Assembly: GCF_012396235.1 (NCBI RefSeq) | Contig: NZ_JAAXPA010000003.1 | Location: 62,001 to 126,000, forward strand | From: Rhodococcus opacus | Lineage (GTDB): Bacteria > Actinomycetota > Actinomycetes > Mycobacteriales > Mycobacteriaceae | Reading direction: 5' to 3' | DNA: 64,000 nucleotides | Shown: one piece after another, positions 31,378 through 44,696 of the stretch | How positions within the stretch are numbered: the first letter of the stretch is position 1 | How the letters are laid out: the number at the start of each line of letters is the position of its first letter | The notes under the pieces: generated by a model | What the model was told of the DNA's origin: nothing | Database searches by the model: none | What the model saw: the letters and a program-made list of their open reading frames with translations, nothing else | Program-made: the position numbers and the translations under genes

Positions 31378-32925
31378 TCAGAGCTTGGTGGACCGCAGTT
31401 CGTGTCCCTTGGACGTCTTGCAGCGGCCCGACTCGAGGTCCCACTGCCAACCGTGCAGGTTGCAGGTGAGGTTGGTGCCGTCGACGACGCCGAACTTCGA
31501 CAGGTCGGCCTTCAGGTGCGGGCACCGACGCTGGATCTCGTACCCGCCGAGTTCGATCGACGCGGAGTCGTCATGGGCCTCGGCGAACCAGCCGTCGGCG
31601 TACGCGATGCGCTCGTCGGTGAGGCACTTGAAGAACGTGTAGAGGAATTCGTTGTATCCGCCGACGCGCCACGCCTCGAAGCGGGTGGACAGGAAGATGG
31701 TGTTCACCCAGTCGGGCTCGTCGTCGCGCAGCACCGTGCGCACCAATTCGGGGGCGATGCGGAAGCCGTAGCGGTATTTGCCGTCCTTCTCGCCGCGCGG
31801 ACGGACGGTGCGCTGAGGGAAGTCGAGGACGACGGTCTCGTCGCCCATCACCAGGCCGACGGGGTAGCCGATGCCGTCGCAGATCAGGTCGGACTGCTTC
31901 ATGATCGGCTCGAACTTCGCCTTGAGCGCCTCCAGCAGCGGCTCGCCCTCGGCGGGGGCCCACGTGGCCTTCTCGGCGGCGAGGACCGGCGCCATGCGCT
32001 TCGCCATGTCCTCGATGTAGGCGGCCTTGTCGGAGAAGATCTTGTCGACCTCGGCGTCCGGGATCGGGTGCGTAAGCGTCAGCTCGCCGCCCTTCAGATC
32101 CGCGGTGGACCCCGGGATCATCAGGATGCCGCCGTCGTTGCCGTGGATCCGCATCTGCTCGAGGAACGTGATCTGGTCGGGGAAGATGTTGCCCTCGTCA
32201 CCCCGGTCGTCGTTCAGGTAGCGCAGGGCGTCGTCGAGGAACACCGGCGGTCCGGCGGACGGCACCACCCACGTGGCCGCGACCTGCTCGATGTAGCTGC
32301 GGCAGCGGTCCATGCCGCGCTGACGCTTCTGCTTGCCGAAGTTGGCCTTCGTCTTGGTGGGGATGTCGTAGACCATCGGGTACCAGATGGCGCCCGAGTA
32401 CTGCAGCAGATGGATGTCGATCTTGCCGAACTCGTCGTGCAGGACGTCCATGTCGACGGGTCGTGCGTCGTTCATGTTGAAACACGTGGTCTCGCCGTCG
32501 GACACCACGAGACCCGAGTCGCCGATCGGACCGTCCGCGGGGGCGCGCAGCGCGATGATCATGACGTCGAGGTCGCCCTTGGGGCCGGTGACCTTGTGCT
32601 TGACGGAATCCTCGGTCTCGAAGAACTTGTGGAAGCCCAGCGCCTCGAGTTCACGCTTGAGGTCCGGCACCGGGTAGTCGGGGAGCAGCACCGTCGCGTC
32701 CTTGTTGACGTGCTTGCTCAGGTTCTCCGGGTCGAAATGATCCTTGTGCAGGTGCGACACGTACAGGTAGTCGCAGTTGCCCAGGGCGTCCCAGTCGAGC
32801 TGGGTGTTGTCCGGGAACGGGAACCAGGACCCGAAGTACGCGGGGTTCACCCAGGGGTCGCACAGGATCGAGCCTGCCTCGGTCTGGATGTGGAATCCGG
32901 CGTGTCCGACGCTGGTGACCTGCAC
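31378..32925 (-). CDS. Metallo-beta-lactamase fold/Rieske fusion protein (Rv3818-like)
   Basis: A 515-residue two-domain protein. The N-terminal part is an MBL-fold hydrolase-like domain (VTSVGHAGFHIQTEAGSIL strand, then YVSHLHKDHFD, the HxHxDH metal motif). The last about 100 residues are a Rieske [2Fe-2S] domain: CPHLKADLSKFG (CxH) and CNLHGWQWDLESGRC (CxxH). This combination also occurs in CMP-N-acetylneuraminate hydroxylase; the M. tuberculosis counterpart is Rv3818. The start is GTG at 32925, with AGGAGG eight bases upstream. The electron donor and substrate are unknown; oxidation of an activated sugar or lipid is a reasonable guess only. Confidence 0.9.
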   Translation of the reverse strand: MQVTSVGHAGFHIQTEAGSILCDPWVNPAYFGSWFPFPDNTQLDWDALGNCDYLYVSHLHKDHFDPENLSKHVNKDATVLLPDYPVPDLKRELEALGFHKFFETEDSVKHKVTGPKGDLDVMIIALRAPADGPIGDSGLVVSDGETTCFNMNDARPVDMDVLHDEFGKIDIHLLQYSGAIWYPMVYDIPTKTKANFGKQKRQRGMDRCRSYIEQVAATWVVPSAGPPVFLDDALRYLNDDRGDEGNIFPDQITFLEQMRIHGNDGGILMIPGSTADLKGGELTLTHPIPDAEVDKIFSDKAAYIEDMAKRMAPVLAAEKATWAPAEGEPLLEALKAKFEPIMKQSDLICDGIGYPVGLVMGDETVVLDFPQRTVRPRGEKDGKYRYGFRIAPELVRTVLRDDEPDWVNTIFLSTRFEAWRVGGYNEFLYTFFKCLTDERIAYADGWFAEAHDDSASIELGGYEIQRRCPHLKADLSKFGVVDGTNLTCNLHGWQWDLESGRCKTSKGHELRSTKL

Positions 32926-33024
32926 TGGTATGCCTCCTGGGAGCTGAGCGACTGTTCCAGAGTAGGCGGTCCCCCCAGGTGAGTGGCAATGCGCGCTCCA
33001 GCACACCATGCCACTCACGTGCGG

Positions 33025-33852
33025 TCAGGTCACTTCGCCCAGGCAGTAGCCGTCGGGGCCGATGGACAGCGTGAGCTGCCTGGTGTTCGTCACACCGGAC
33101 ACGTCGGTAACGGGAACGGACACTTCCAGGTAGTCGCCGCGGACCGGCGTGGCGGTCATCGCGTCGGCGGCGAACGCCGTCGTCCCGGCGAGGACGTCGG
33201 GGTCGAGCTGGAGCGGCGGCCTGCCACCGGTGCCCGTGCCGGACGGGTCCCAGGGGCTGAAGCCGGGGCAGATCAGCGGGTAGGCGGTCTCGGTGTCTGC
33301 CCTGTTCACCGGCGCGCCCGACTCCCGAGACAGGAATCGGGTGACGGCGTACTCGGCGTCGGCGGGGGTGTAGAAGTCGACGGTCCCGGCGGGGTGGACG
33401 TGTGGGCAGGCGTAGCCGGACGCGATCTCGCTGCGTTTGACGGACACCGTGGTGCCGCCGCCGGTCCACGACACCGCGAACTGTCCGTCGACGCCGGGTT
33501 GCGCGAGGGCCCCGAGGATCGCGGACGTGTCGGCGTACTGGTCGGCGGCCTGGGCGGGCGGCAGCGTCCAGCATTTCGCGGGGACGGTGTCGGGTCGGGT
33601 GACCAGGTCGGTGGCCCAGGCGCGGACGGCGTCGACCGCTGCGGGGTTGCCGGGTACGTCGCCGACGATCACCTGCGGCACCGGGGCAGGCGGCGTGGTG
33701 GTCGTGGGCCCGGCGGCGGATGTGGGCGCGGAAACGGTATCGGCGGGCGGTTCCTCCGTCGGGATGCCGGACTGCGAATCGCACGCCACCCCCGCGCCGA
33801 GGATCACCGCGACGACCGGCGCGATGAGCGCCCTCCTGCCCCTGCCAGCCAT
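33025..33852 (-). CDS. Putative exported lipoprotein of unknown function
   Basis: A 275-residue protein with a basic N-terminus, a short hydrophobic stretch and a cysteine at residue 24 (VVAVILGAGVACDSQ); the lipobox is imperfect because Gly rather than Leu stands at -3. A Thr/Pro-rich linker (about residues 35-58) leads to an extracytoplasmic domain with four conserved-looking Cys residues (PAKCWTLPP, GYACPHVHP, PLICPGFSP, DGYCLGE). I do not recognise the family. It is 99 bp upstream of the MBL-Rieske gene and divergent from the acyltransferases. Confidence 0.7.
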   Translation of the reverse strand: MAGRGRRALIAPVVAVILGAGVACDSQSGIPTEEPPADTVSAPTSAAGPTTTTPPAPVPQVIVGDVPGNPAAVDAVRAWATDLVTRPDTVPAKCWTLPPAQAADQYADTSAILGALAQPGVDGQFAVSWTGGGTTVSVKRSEIASGYACPHVHPAGTVDFYTPADAEYAVTRFLSRESGAPVNRADTETAYPLICPGFSPWDPSGTGTGGRPPLQLDPDVLAGTTAFAADAMTATPVRGDYLEVSVPVTDVSGVTNTRQLTLSIGPDGYCLGEVT

Positions 33853-33941
33853 CTCCAGCGCGCCCTTTCTCTCGACTCCCCACCGAAAGTCCGTCCCCGA
33901 CGGGGGGCCAGATCGCGGATACCCGGCTACGCTAGCCGATT

Positions 33942-34697
33942 GTGGAACCCGTCTACCGAACCGTCATCGGCATCGCCCGCACCGTATTCGCCCTCGAGGG
34001 CCTGAAGTTCACGGTCAAGGGCGATCAGCACATTCCGTCGACGGGTGGGGCGGTGATCGCGATCAATCACACCGGCTACATGGACTTCACCTACGCCGGA
34101 CTTCCGGCCCGCCGGGTGAAGCGGTACGTCCGCTTCATGGCGAAGAAGGAAGTGTTCGACAACAAGATCTCGGGCCCGATCATGCGCGCGCTCAAGCACA
34201 TTCCGGTCGACCGGGCCGCCGGCGCGGATTCGTACAAGGCGGCCGTCGACTTCCTGCGCCGCGGCGAATTGGTGGGTGTGTACCCGGAGGCCACCATCAG
34301 CCGGAGCTTCGAGATCAAGGACTTCAAGTCGGGTGCCGCGCGCATGGCGATCGAGGCGAATGTGCCGATCATCCCGGTGGTCATCTGGGGCGCGCAGCGG
34401 GTGTGGACCAAGGGGTTCCCGAAGCGGCTGGGCCGCACGAACACTCCCATCTCGATCGCCGTCGGCGAGCCGATCCAGCCGTTCGAGCCCGCATCCGAGC
34501 TGACCGCAAAGCTGCACGCCACGATGACGACGATGCTCGCCGACCTCCAGCAGGGCTACGACCACCCGGCGGGCGAGTACTGGGTGCCCGCGCGCCTCGG
34601 GGGCAGTGCTCCGACGCTCGACGAAGCGAACAAGATGGACGCCGCCGACGCCGAGGCGAAGGCGCAGTCCCGTCGGGCCCGGGAGACCGGTAGCTAG
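33942..34697 (+). CDS. 1-acylglycerol-3-phosphate O-acyltransferase, copy 1
   Basis: PlsC-family acyltransferase of 251 residues, making phosphatidic acid or acylating related lipids. Motif I is NHTGYMDF (HxxxxD), and the phosphate-binding block is GVYPEATISRSFEIK in place of the usual EGTR. Membrane attachment is probably peripheral. The GTG at 33942 (VEPVYRTVIGIARTVF) opens the frame. The second copy begins 3 bp after the stop. M. tuberculosis has a comparable tandem of acyltransferases (Rv3814c-Rv3816c) at this place. Confidence 0.9.
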   Translation: MEPVYRTVIGIARTVFALEGLKFTVKGDQHIPSTGGAVIAINHTGYMDFTYAGLPARRVKRYVRFMAKKEVFDNKISGPIMRALKHIPVDRAAGADSYKAAVDFLRRGELVGVYPEATISRSFEIKDFKSGAARMAIEANVPIIPVVIWGAQRVWTKGFPKRLGRTNTPISIAVGEPIQPFEPASELTAKLHATMTTMLADLQQGYDHPAGEYWVPARLGGSAPTLDEANKMDAADAEAKAQSRRARETGS

Positions 34698-34700
34698 AGG

Positions 34701-35438
34701 GTGGCGGTGGAGCCGGTCTATACGGCTGTCGAGTCGACGGCCAAGGCGTTGTCCCTGTTCCAGGGATTGAGGATGACGCGAGTCGGCCTGGACAACATCC
34801 CCACCGAGGGTGGTGCGGTGCTCGCGGTCAATCACACCGGCTACCTGGACTTCGTCCAGCTGGCACTGGCGGTCGGTGCGGTGGACCGCAAACTGCGGCT
34901 CATGGCCAAGGCCGAACTCGCGAACAACACGGTGATGGCGTTCCTGATGCGCGGGTGCGGGGTCATCCCGGTCGACCGGACCGCAGGCGCGGGCGCGTAC
35001 CTCGCTGCGGTGGACCGGCTGCGCGAGGGCGAATTGGTGGGTGTGTACCCGGAGGCGACCATCAGCCGGAGCTTCGAGATCAAGGAACTGAAGTCGGGTG
35101 CGGCGCGCATGGCGATCGACGCCCGGGTGCCGCTCGTGCCCGTCATCGTGTGGGGCGCTCATCGGATCGCCACCAAAGGGCAGCCGAGACAACTTGGGCG
35201 GCATCGGTTCCCGGTGACCGTCGAGGTCGGCAGGCCGATCGAGCCGCGAGAACCGGCGGAGGCCCTCACCGCGACCCTGCACACGGAGATGGACACCATC
35301 CTGCGCCGGGTGCAGGACGGATTCGACCATCCGGCGGGAGCGTACTGGGTGCCCCGGCGACTCGGCGGCAGCGCGCCGACCATCGAGGAGGCCACCGAGA
35401 TGGACCGCCGCGAAGCCGAGGAACGGCGGGCCCGGTAA
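34701..35438 (+). CDS. 1-acylglycerol-3-phosphate O-acyltransferase, copy 2
   Basis: Second PlsC-family acyltransferase, 245 residues, closely related to its neighbour: NHTGYLDF and GELVGVYPEATISRSFEIK are nearly identical, as is the tail with HPAGAYWVPRRLGGSAPT. It starts with GTG at 34701 (alternative GTG 34707). The tandem arrangement points to gene duplication; the copies differ most in the region between motif I and the phosphate-binding block, where acyl-donor specificity is set, so they may use different acyl chains or acceptors. Confidence 0.9.
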   Translation: MAVEPVYTAVESTAKALSLFQGLRMTRVGLDNIPTEGGAVLAVNHTGYLDFVQLALAVGAVDRKLRLMAKAELANNTVMAFLMRGCGVIPVDRTAGAGAYLAAVDRLREGELVGVYPEATISRSFEIKELKSGAARMAIDARVPLVPVIVWGAHRIATKGQPRQLGRHRFPVTVEVGRPIEPREPAEALTATLHTEMDTILRRVQDGFDHPAGAYWVPRRLGGSAPTIEEATEMDRREAEERRAR

Positions 35439-35482
35439 CGGCCGCCCGGCGGCGCCGCGGACTCGGCAGGCAGAATAGCTGG

Positions 35483-36304
35483 GTGAGCCCAGACCGACCC
35501 AGCCTTGTAGCGTCCGATGTCGACGGCACCCTGATCGGGGAGGACGAGCGCATCAGTGCCCGCACCCGCGACGCCGTCGCGTCGGTGGTCGCGTCGGGAA
35601 CCCCTTTCGTGCTGGCCACCGGCCGGCCCCCGCGCTGGATCCATCCCGTGGTCGAGGGCCTCGGCTACGCGCCGCTCGCCGTCTGCGCGAACGGCGCCGT
35701 CATCTACGACAGCGACAGCGACCGCGTGCTCAGCTCCGCGACCCTCGACGTCGACACCCTCACGTGGCTGTCGGAGATCGCGCTCCGCGTGCTGCCCGGC
35801 GCCGGGCTCGCGGCGGAGCGTGTCGGGGTGAGCGCCCACGACGCCGCGACACCGCAGTTCGTGAGTTCACCCGGCTACCAGCACGCCTGGCTCAACCCCG
35901 ACAACACCGAGATGTCCGAGAACGAGGTCGTCGCGGCCCCCGCGGTGAAGCTGCTGATCCGGGTGCCGGAAATGTCCAGTCAGGCGATGGTCGACGCGCT
36001 GGCGCCGCACATCGGTCGCCGGGCCGATGTCACGTTCTCCACCGACAACGGGCTGATCGAACTGTCGGCGTCGGGAATCACGAAGGCGTCGGGTCTCGCG
36101 CTGGTGGCGGAACGACTCGGCGTGACGGCGTCGCACATCGTGGCCTTCGGTGACATGCCCAACGACATTCCGATGCTGAACCTCGCGGGCCGGGGTGTCG
36201 CCGTCGAGAACGCGCACCCCGACGCCAAGGCCGCCGCCGACGAGGTGACGGCCACCAACTGGGACGACGGGGTCGCGAAAGTACTCGAGCGCTGGTGGTC
36301 CTGA
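35483..36304 (+). CDS. HAD-superfamily hydrolase, Cof type (Rv3813c-like)
   Basis: A 273-residue phosphatase of the Cof/class IIB group. Motif I is ASDVDGTLIGEDERIS, motif II the Thr/Ser in LATGRPPRW, the Lys is in SGITKASGL and motif IV is FGDMPNDIPML. The cap domain lies between residues about 85 and 190. Likely a sugar- or small-metabolite phosphatase. Start GTG at 35483 (VSPDRPSLVASD). The last codons and the stop are embedded in a 12-bp hairpin. Confidence 0.92.
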   Translation: MSPDRPSLVASDVDGTLIGEDERISARTRDAVASVVASGTPFVLATGRPPRWIHPVVEGLGYAPLAVCANGAVIYDSDSDRVLSSATLDVDTLTWLSEIALRVLPGAGLAAERVGVSAHDAATPQFVSSPGYQHAWLNPDNTEMSENEVVAAPAVKLLIRVPEMSSQAMVDALAPHIGRRADVTFSTDNGLIELSASGITKASGLALVAERLGVTASHIVAFGDMPNDIPMLNLAGRGVAVENAHPDAKAAADEVTATNWDDGVAKVLERWWS

Positions 36305-36316
36305 GACCACCAGCGC
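36289..36316. terminator. 12-bp perfect hairpin with the HAD stop codon in its loop
   Basis: GCGCTGGTGGTC (36289-36300) and GACCACCAGCGC (36305-36316) are perfectly complementary around the loop CTGA; the TGA stop (36302-36304) is in the loop. It lies between the convergent HAD and amidase genes, so it can terminate both, but half of it is coding. Confidence 0.8.
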
Positions 36317-36335
36317 CCGGGAGGGTGAAACCCGA

Positions 36336-38486
36336 TCAGCCGGCCGGAACCGGTGCCGGTTCGACGGGAGCGGGCGCGGGAGCCGGTTCGGGTGCGGGAG
36401 CCGGTTCGGGTGCCGGAGCCGGAGCGGGCTCGGCCGGAGCGGGCGGAACCTGAGCCGGGTCCGCGGGCGGTGCGACGGGGGCCGCGGCATCGACCTGGGC
36501 ACCGTTCTTGTAGGCCTCCGCGTAGGTGTCGTTGTAGGTCTTCAACACCTTGGTGACTATGCCGGTGATCTCGTTGAAGATCAGCGAACCGTTCTCGAAG
36601 TCGGTGCGCAGACCGCCCGGGATCGGGTACTCGTCACTGGTCGGCAGGCCCAGTTCGCCGTTGTCGGCTCCGAGGTTCTGCCACGTCTTGAAGATCTGTC
36701 CGAGGACCGCCCACACACCGCCGTTGGGCGAGGTGAAGATGGCGCCGTTGGCAAACTGTGCGCCCGAGTTACCGGCCTTGGCCTGCAGCAGTCCGGTGAT
36801 GGCCTGGCCGAGCCGGCCGGTGTCGCCGCCTTCCGCCACCCACTTCTGGGCGACCGGCGACGGGTCGGTGAGCCGCAGCAGTTCGTTGACCAGGGCGGGG
36901 ATTCCGGCGCCGAGGCTGGCGCTGGCGTCCGTGCCGGGACCGCCGGACGGCGCCGGAGCCTCACCCGAGGGTGCGTCCGAAGCCAGCGACGCGTTGCCGC
37001 CGCCGAGGTTGGCCGCCGCGATCTGCCGGATCTCGTCCATGTGTGAGTACGCCGCGTCTCCGGGGCAGGACGTGTTGCCGACGTCGCGGTGCGCGAAGAT
37101 CACCGGGAGATCGACGGCCTCACCCTCCGCGTAGGGCGTGAATTCGGTGCCCTCGGAGTACATCGTCGTCTCACCGAGTGGGTCGAGTCCGGCCTTGCCG
37201 AGCTTCCAGCCCAGGAACTTGCCGACGGCGTCGAGGGTGACCTGCGGCGGATCCTCGGACGAGAAGTCGCCCATCATCGCGACTCCGGTGGTGTTCTCGT
37301 TGAACCCGCCGGCGTGCGCGCCCTGGACCGGACGGTCGAGACCGCCTGCGCGACCCTCGAAGATCTGGCCGTATTTGTCGACCAGTGCGTTGTATCCGAT
37401 GTCGCACCAGCCGAGCGTCTGCGCGTGGTACGCGTAGATCGCCCGGACGATCTCGGCCGATTCGGCCTTCGAGTAGTCGTTGGCTCCCGCGGTGTGGTGC
37501 ACGGTGGCGCCGCCGATGAAGTCGTCGTAATCGGGGTCCTGGCACCGGATGGACTCGTCGGCGCCCCACTGCTGGCGGCTGATGACCTTGGGACCGCCGC
37601 TGTCGAGGGGGCTCGCGATGTCGCCGAGCGTCGCGTCGCCGGGACCACTGCCCGGTTCGATGAGCACGGCCGTGACGTCGTCGGCGCCCGCGCGTGCCGG
37701 CTGCTGCCGCAACGGCGTGTTGACGGCGGCAGGGGTGTAACCGAGCGGTGCGGCCCCGTCCGCGGCGGGAGCAGGGGCTGCGGGTGCCGGGGCGGGAGCG
37801 GGCACCGCGTCGGGCGCGGGTGCGCCTGCCGGTGCAGGGATCGAGGTGGGGGTCAGGATCTGGATCGCCTTCGTCAGCCCGACGTAGACGGGTTCGGTGG
37901 CGACCTTGCCGTCCGACGCCGTCTTGTCCGTGCGACGCGTGTCGATCATGTCGGGGGAGACCCACTGTCCCCACGTTCCGTCGGCCTGCAGCGCCCGGAC
38001 CTTCGACTCCGCGGACGCGAGGGTCTCGGAGGTGAGCGCCACCATGCTGAACGGGGTGTCGCGGGACAGTTCCTTGACGATCGTGCCGGGCTGCTGATCG
38101 GCCGGGGGCAGGATCGCGGGGTCGGAGACGTCGCCCGGGGCGGGGAGCTTCAGCGGGATCTGCAGGTTCGGGATCTGGATTCCGCCCGGGAGCTGCACGT
38201 TGCTGGGGATGTGGAGGTACGGCGGGATCTTCAGGTTCCGGAGGTCGCCGATGTTGACGTCCGGCAGGTTCAGCCCGGTCAGTTCCTTCAGCGGAATCAC
38301 GATGTCGGGAATCTGCGACAGCACGACCTGCGCGATCTCGGTGGACACTGCCGAGTTGGAGGTTTCGTTCGTGGATTTGACGTCGGAGGGTGCGCTACTG
38401 ATGCCGTAGACCGCAACGGGACTTGCGACAGCCAGAGCGGCGACAGCCCCGAGGACAATCGAGGGCTTCGGTCGACGGTGCGGCAA
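36336..38486 (-). CDS. Peptidoglycan amidase/PGRP-domain protein with LGFP repeats (Rv3811-like)
   Basis: Exported N-acetylmuramoyl-L-alanine amidase of 716 residues. Order: signal peptide (SIVLGAVAALAVASPVAVYG), a leucine/proline-patterned region (IPDIVIPLKELTGLNLP), an Ala/Pro linker near residue 230, the amidase-2/PGRP domain (about 300-490: ATVHHTAGAND, GHN-like GWCDIGYNALVD, and FAHRDVGNTSCPG supplying zinc His and Cys), then LGFP repeats (about 560-665, GELGLPTSDEYPIPGG) that bind the arabinogalactan layer, and a (EP)AP-type repeat tail of about 50 residues. It is longer than M. tuberculosis Rv3811. Divergent from the SpoIID-type gene. Confidence 0.92.
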   Translation of the reverse strand: MPHRRPKPSIVLGAVAALAVASPVAVYGISSAPSDVKSTNETSNSAVSTEIAQVVLSQIPDIVIPLKELTGLNLPDVNIGDLRNLKIPPYLHIPSNVQLPGGIQIPNLQIPLKLPAPGDVSDPAILPPADQQPGTIVKELSRDTPFSMVALTSETLASAESKVRALQADGTWGQWVSPDMIDTRRTDKTASDGKVATEPVYVGLTKAIQILTPTSIPAPAGAPAPDAVPAPAPAPAAPAPAADGAAPLGYTPAAVNTPLRQQPARAGADDVTAVLIEPGSGPGDATLGDIASPLDSGGPKVISRQQWGADESIRCQDPDYDDFIGGATVHHTAGANDYSKAESAEIVRAIYAYHAQTLGWCDIGYNALVDKYGQIFEGRAGGLDRPVQGAHAGGFNENTTGVAMMGDFSSEDPPQVTLDAVGKFLGWKLGKAGLDPLGETTMYSEGTEFTPYAEGEAVDLPVIFAHRDVGNTSCPGDAAYSHMDEIRQIAAANLGGGNASLASDAPSGEAPAPSGGPGTDASASLGAGIPALVNELLRLTDPSPVAQKWVAEGGDTGRLGQAITGLLQAKAGNSGAQFANGAIFTSPNGGVWAVLGQIFKTWQNLGADNGELGLPTSDEYPIPGGLRTDFENGSLIFNEITGIVTKVLKTYNDTYAEAYKNGAQVDAAAPVAPPADPAQVPPAPAEPAPAPAPEPAPAPEPAPAPAPVEPAPVPAG

Positions 38487-38661
38487 GGGGGACTCTCCTC
38501 AGTTGTAGTTTCCTGCGAGCGACCTCGCGTGTCTGCAACTCGTGATGCTCATGTGACTGAAGAGACTGTTGTTGCTAACTCCAACCACTCTTGCCACACT
38601 AGTCACACAGGTCCATAACGCTCAACCTTACATTGAGACTTTATCCCGAATTTCTCGGACC

Positions 38662-38693
38662 CGCTGAGACGAGGTGCACGCCCCGTCTCAGCG
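38662..38693 (+). promoter_or_regulatory. Perfect 10-bp leader hairpin before the SpoIID-type gene
   Basis: CGCTGAGACG (38662-38671) and CGTCTCAGCG (38684-38693) pair perfectly around a 12-base loop, ending 29 bp before the ATG at 38723. It would be in the 5' untranslated RNA if transcription begins in the 236-bp divergent region; attenuation, RNA stability or protein binding are possible. Confidence 0.5.
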
Positions 38694-38722
38694 CTCGTTG
38701 TTCAGCGATGAGGAGTGCAGTG

Positions 38723-40293
38723 ATGGCGAAGACCGAATTCGGGGTTCGTGCAGGTAGACCTGCCTGGACCCGCAGGAGGCGGTACATCGCGGGCCCTCCC
38801 GCCCCGCGCGGATTCACGGCCAGACTTCTGCGCGCGTCGGCGCTCGGCATCGCACCCGTCCTCGTCGTCGGCGCCGTCACCGGCGTCGTCGTGCACGTGC
38901 GCTCCTCCGGCCAGGACGTCCGGGAAACCGTCGCCTCCGACACGCCGTACACGCTCTCCGGGCACGGCAACGGCCACGGCCGCGGGATGGGCCAGTGGGG
39001 CGCCTACGGATACGCGAAAGATCAGGGATGGGCGGCCGAGCGCATCCTCGGCCACTACTACGGCGGCACCACACTCGGCACCCTCGCCGACGCACAGATC
39101 AGCGTCCGGCTGCAGGCGCGTGACGATCAGCCGCTCGACGTCTACTCCGACGCCGGCGCCGTCGTCGCCGGCAAGCCCGTCGGACCGGGAGAGGCCGTCC
39201 ACCTCACGCCGACCGCCGACGGCGGCGCCAACGTCGTGGTGACGCGCGGATGTGCCGGCGAGGTCCTGTGGCAGGACGCCACCGACCATCCGTGGGTGGA
39301 CCCGGTCGACCTGACCCCGGACCGTCCCGCGAACGAGCACTTGAAGCTGTGCGCCGGTGACACCCCCTACCGCGGCGCGCTCGGGGTCGCGCTCGACGGC
39401 GCCGCCGTCCGCACCGTCAACGTCCTCGACATGGACGACTACCTCCTGGGCGTCGTGCCCGCCGAGGCGAAAGCCGGCTGGGCCGACACCGGTGGGGCCG
39501 AGGCGCTTCGGGCGCAGGCCGTCGCGGCCCGCTCCTACGCTGCCGCCGAGAACCGGGAAGAGTACGCGAAGACCTGCGACACCCAGAGCTGCCAGGTGTA
39601 CGGGGGTTCCGCGAAGGAAGACCCGCGGACCACCGACGCCGTCCGTTCTACCAAGGGCACCATCCTGACGAAGGACAACAAGCCCGTCGCCGCCGAATTC
39701 TCCTCGTCCACAGGCGGATACACCGCGGGCGGCGAGTTCCCGGCCGTCGAGGACCAGGGCGACACCGTGTCACCGAACCACGACTGGACGGTGACCCTCA
39801 CCGCGGGCGACATCGCGTCCGCGTTCAACGTCGGAGACCTCGAATCGTTCGAGGTGGTCACCCGCAACAACTTCGGAGTCGACGGCGGACGCGTCACCGG
39901 TGTGAAGGTGGTCGGATCGTCGGGCACCGCCGAGGCGACGGGCGCCGAGGCGCGGTCGAAGCTGAAACTCAAGTCCGACTGGTTCACGGTCGGTGACGGG
40001 CTCGGCGTCCCCGCACCGCCTTCCGCCCCCGAACCCGAGTCCACCCTCGCGTCCGCGGGTGAGGACGAGGACACCGTCGGCACCACCGAGGGTTCGCCGA
40101 TCGCCGAGAAGTACAAGGAACTCGGCGGCGTCAACAGCACGCTGGGAGCGCCGATCGGTCCCGAGATGATGCTGCCGTCGGAGGCGGGGAAGTTCCGGAT
40201 GTACACCAACGGAACCATCATCTGGACCAAGAAGCTGGGCGCGCAGGTGATCGACGCCAGCGTGCTGCGCGAGTGGTTACCGACGGGCGGCAG

Positions 40294-40297
<4 letters not shown>
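38723..40297 (+). CDS. SpoIID/LytB domain protein
   Basis: Predicted exported or membrane-anchored protein of 524 residues. One N-terminal helix (about residues 35-58, SALGIAPVLVVGAVTGVVVHV) follows a basic tail. The SpoIID domain carries GHGNGHGRGMGQWGAYGYA near the start and LLGVVPAEAK plus EALRAQAVAARSYA in the core, with the acidic residue expected for lytic transglycosylase-type cleavage of glycan. The C-terminus has one LGFP-like unit (LGAPIGPEM). The ATG at 38723 follows GAGGAG; an upstream frame extension to 38633 has no ribosome site. The stop overlaps the stop of the convergent glycosyltransferase in TTAG. Confidence 0.9.
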
Positions 40298-44676
<4,379 letters not shown>

Positions 44677-44696
<20 letters not shown>

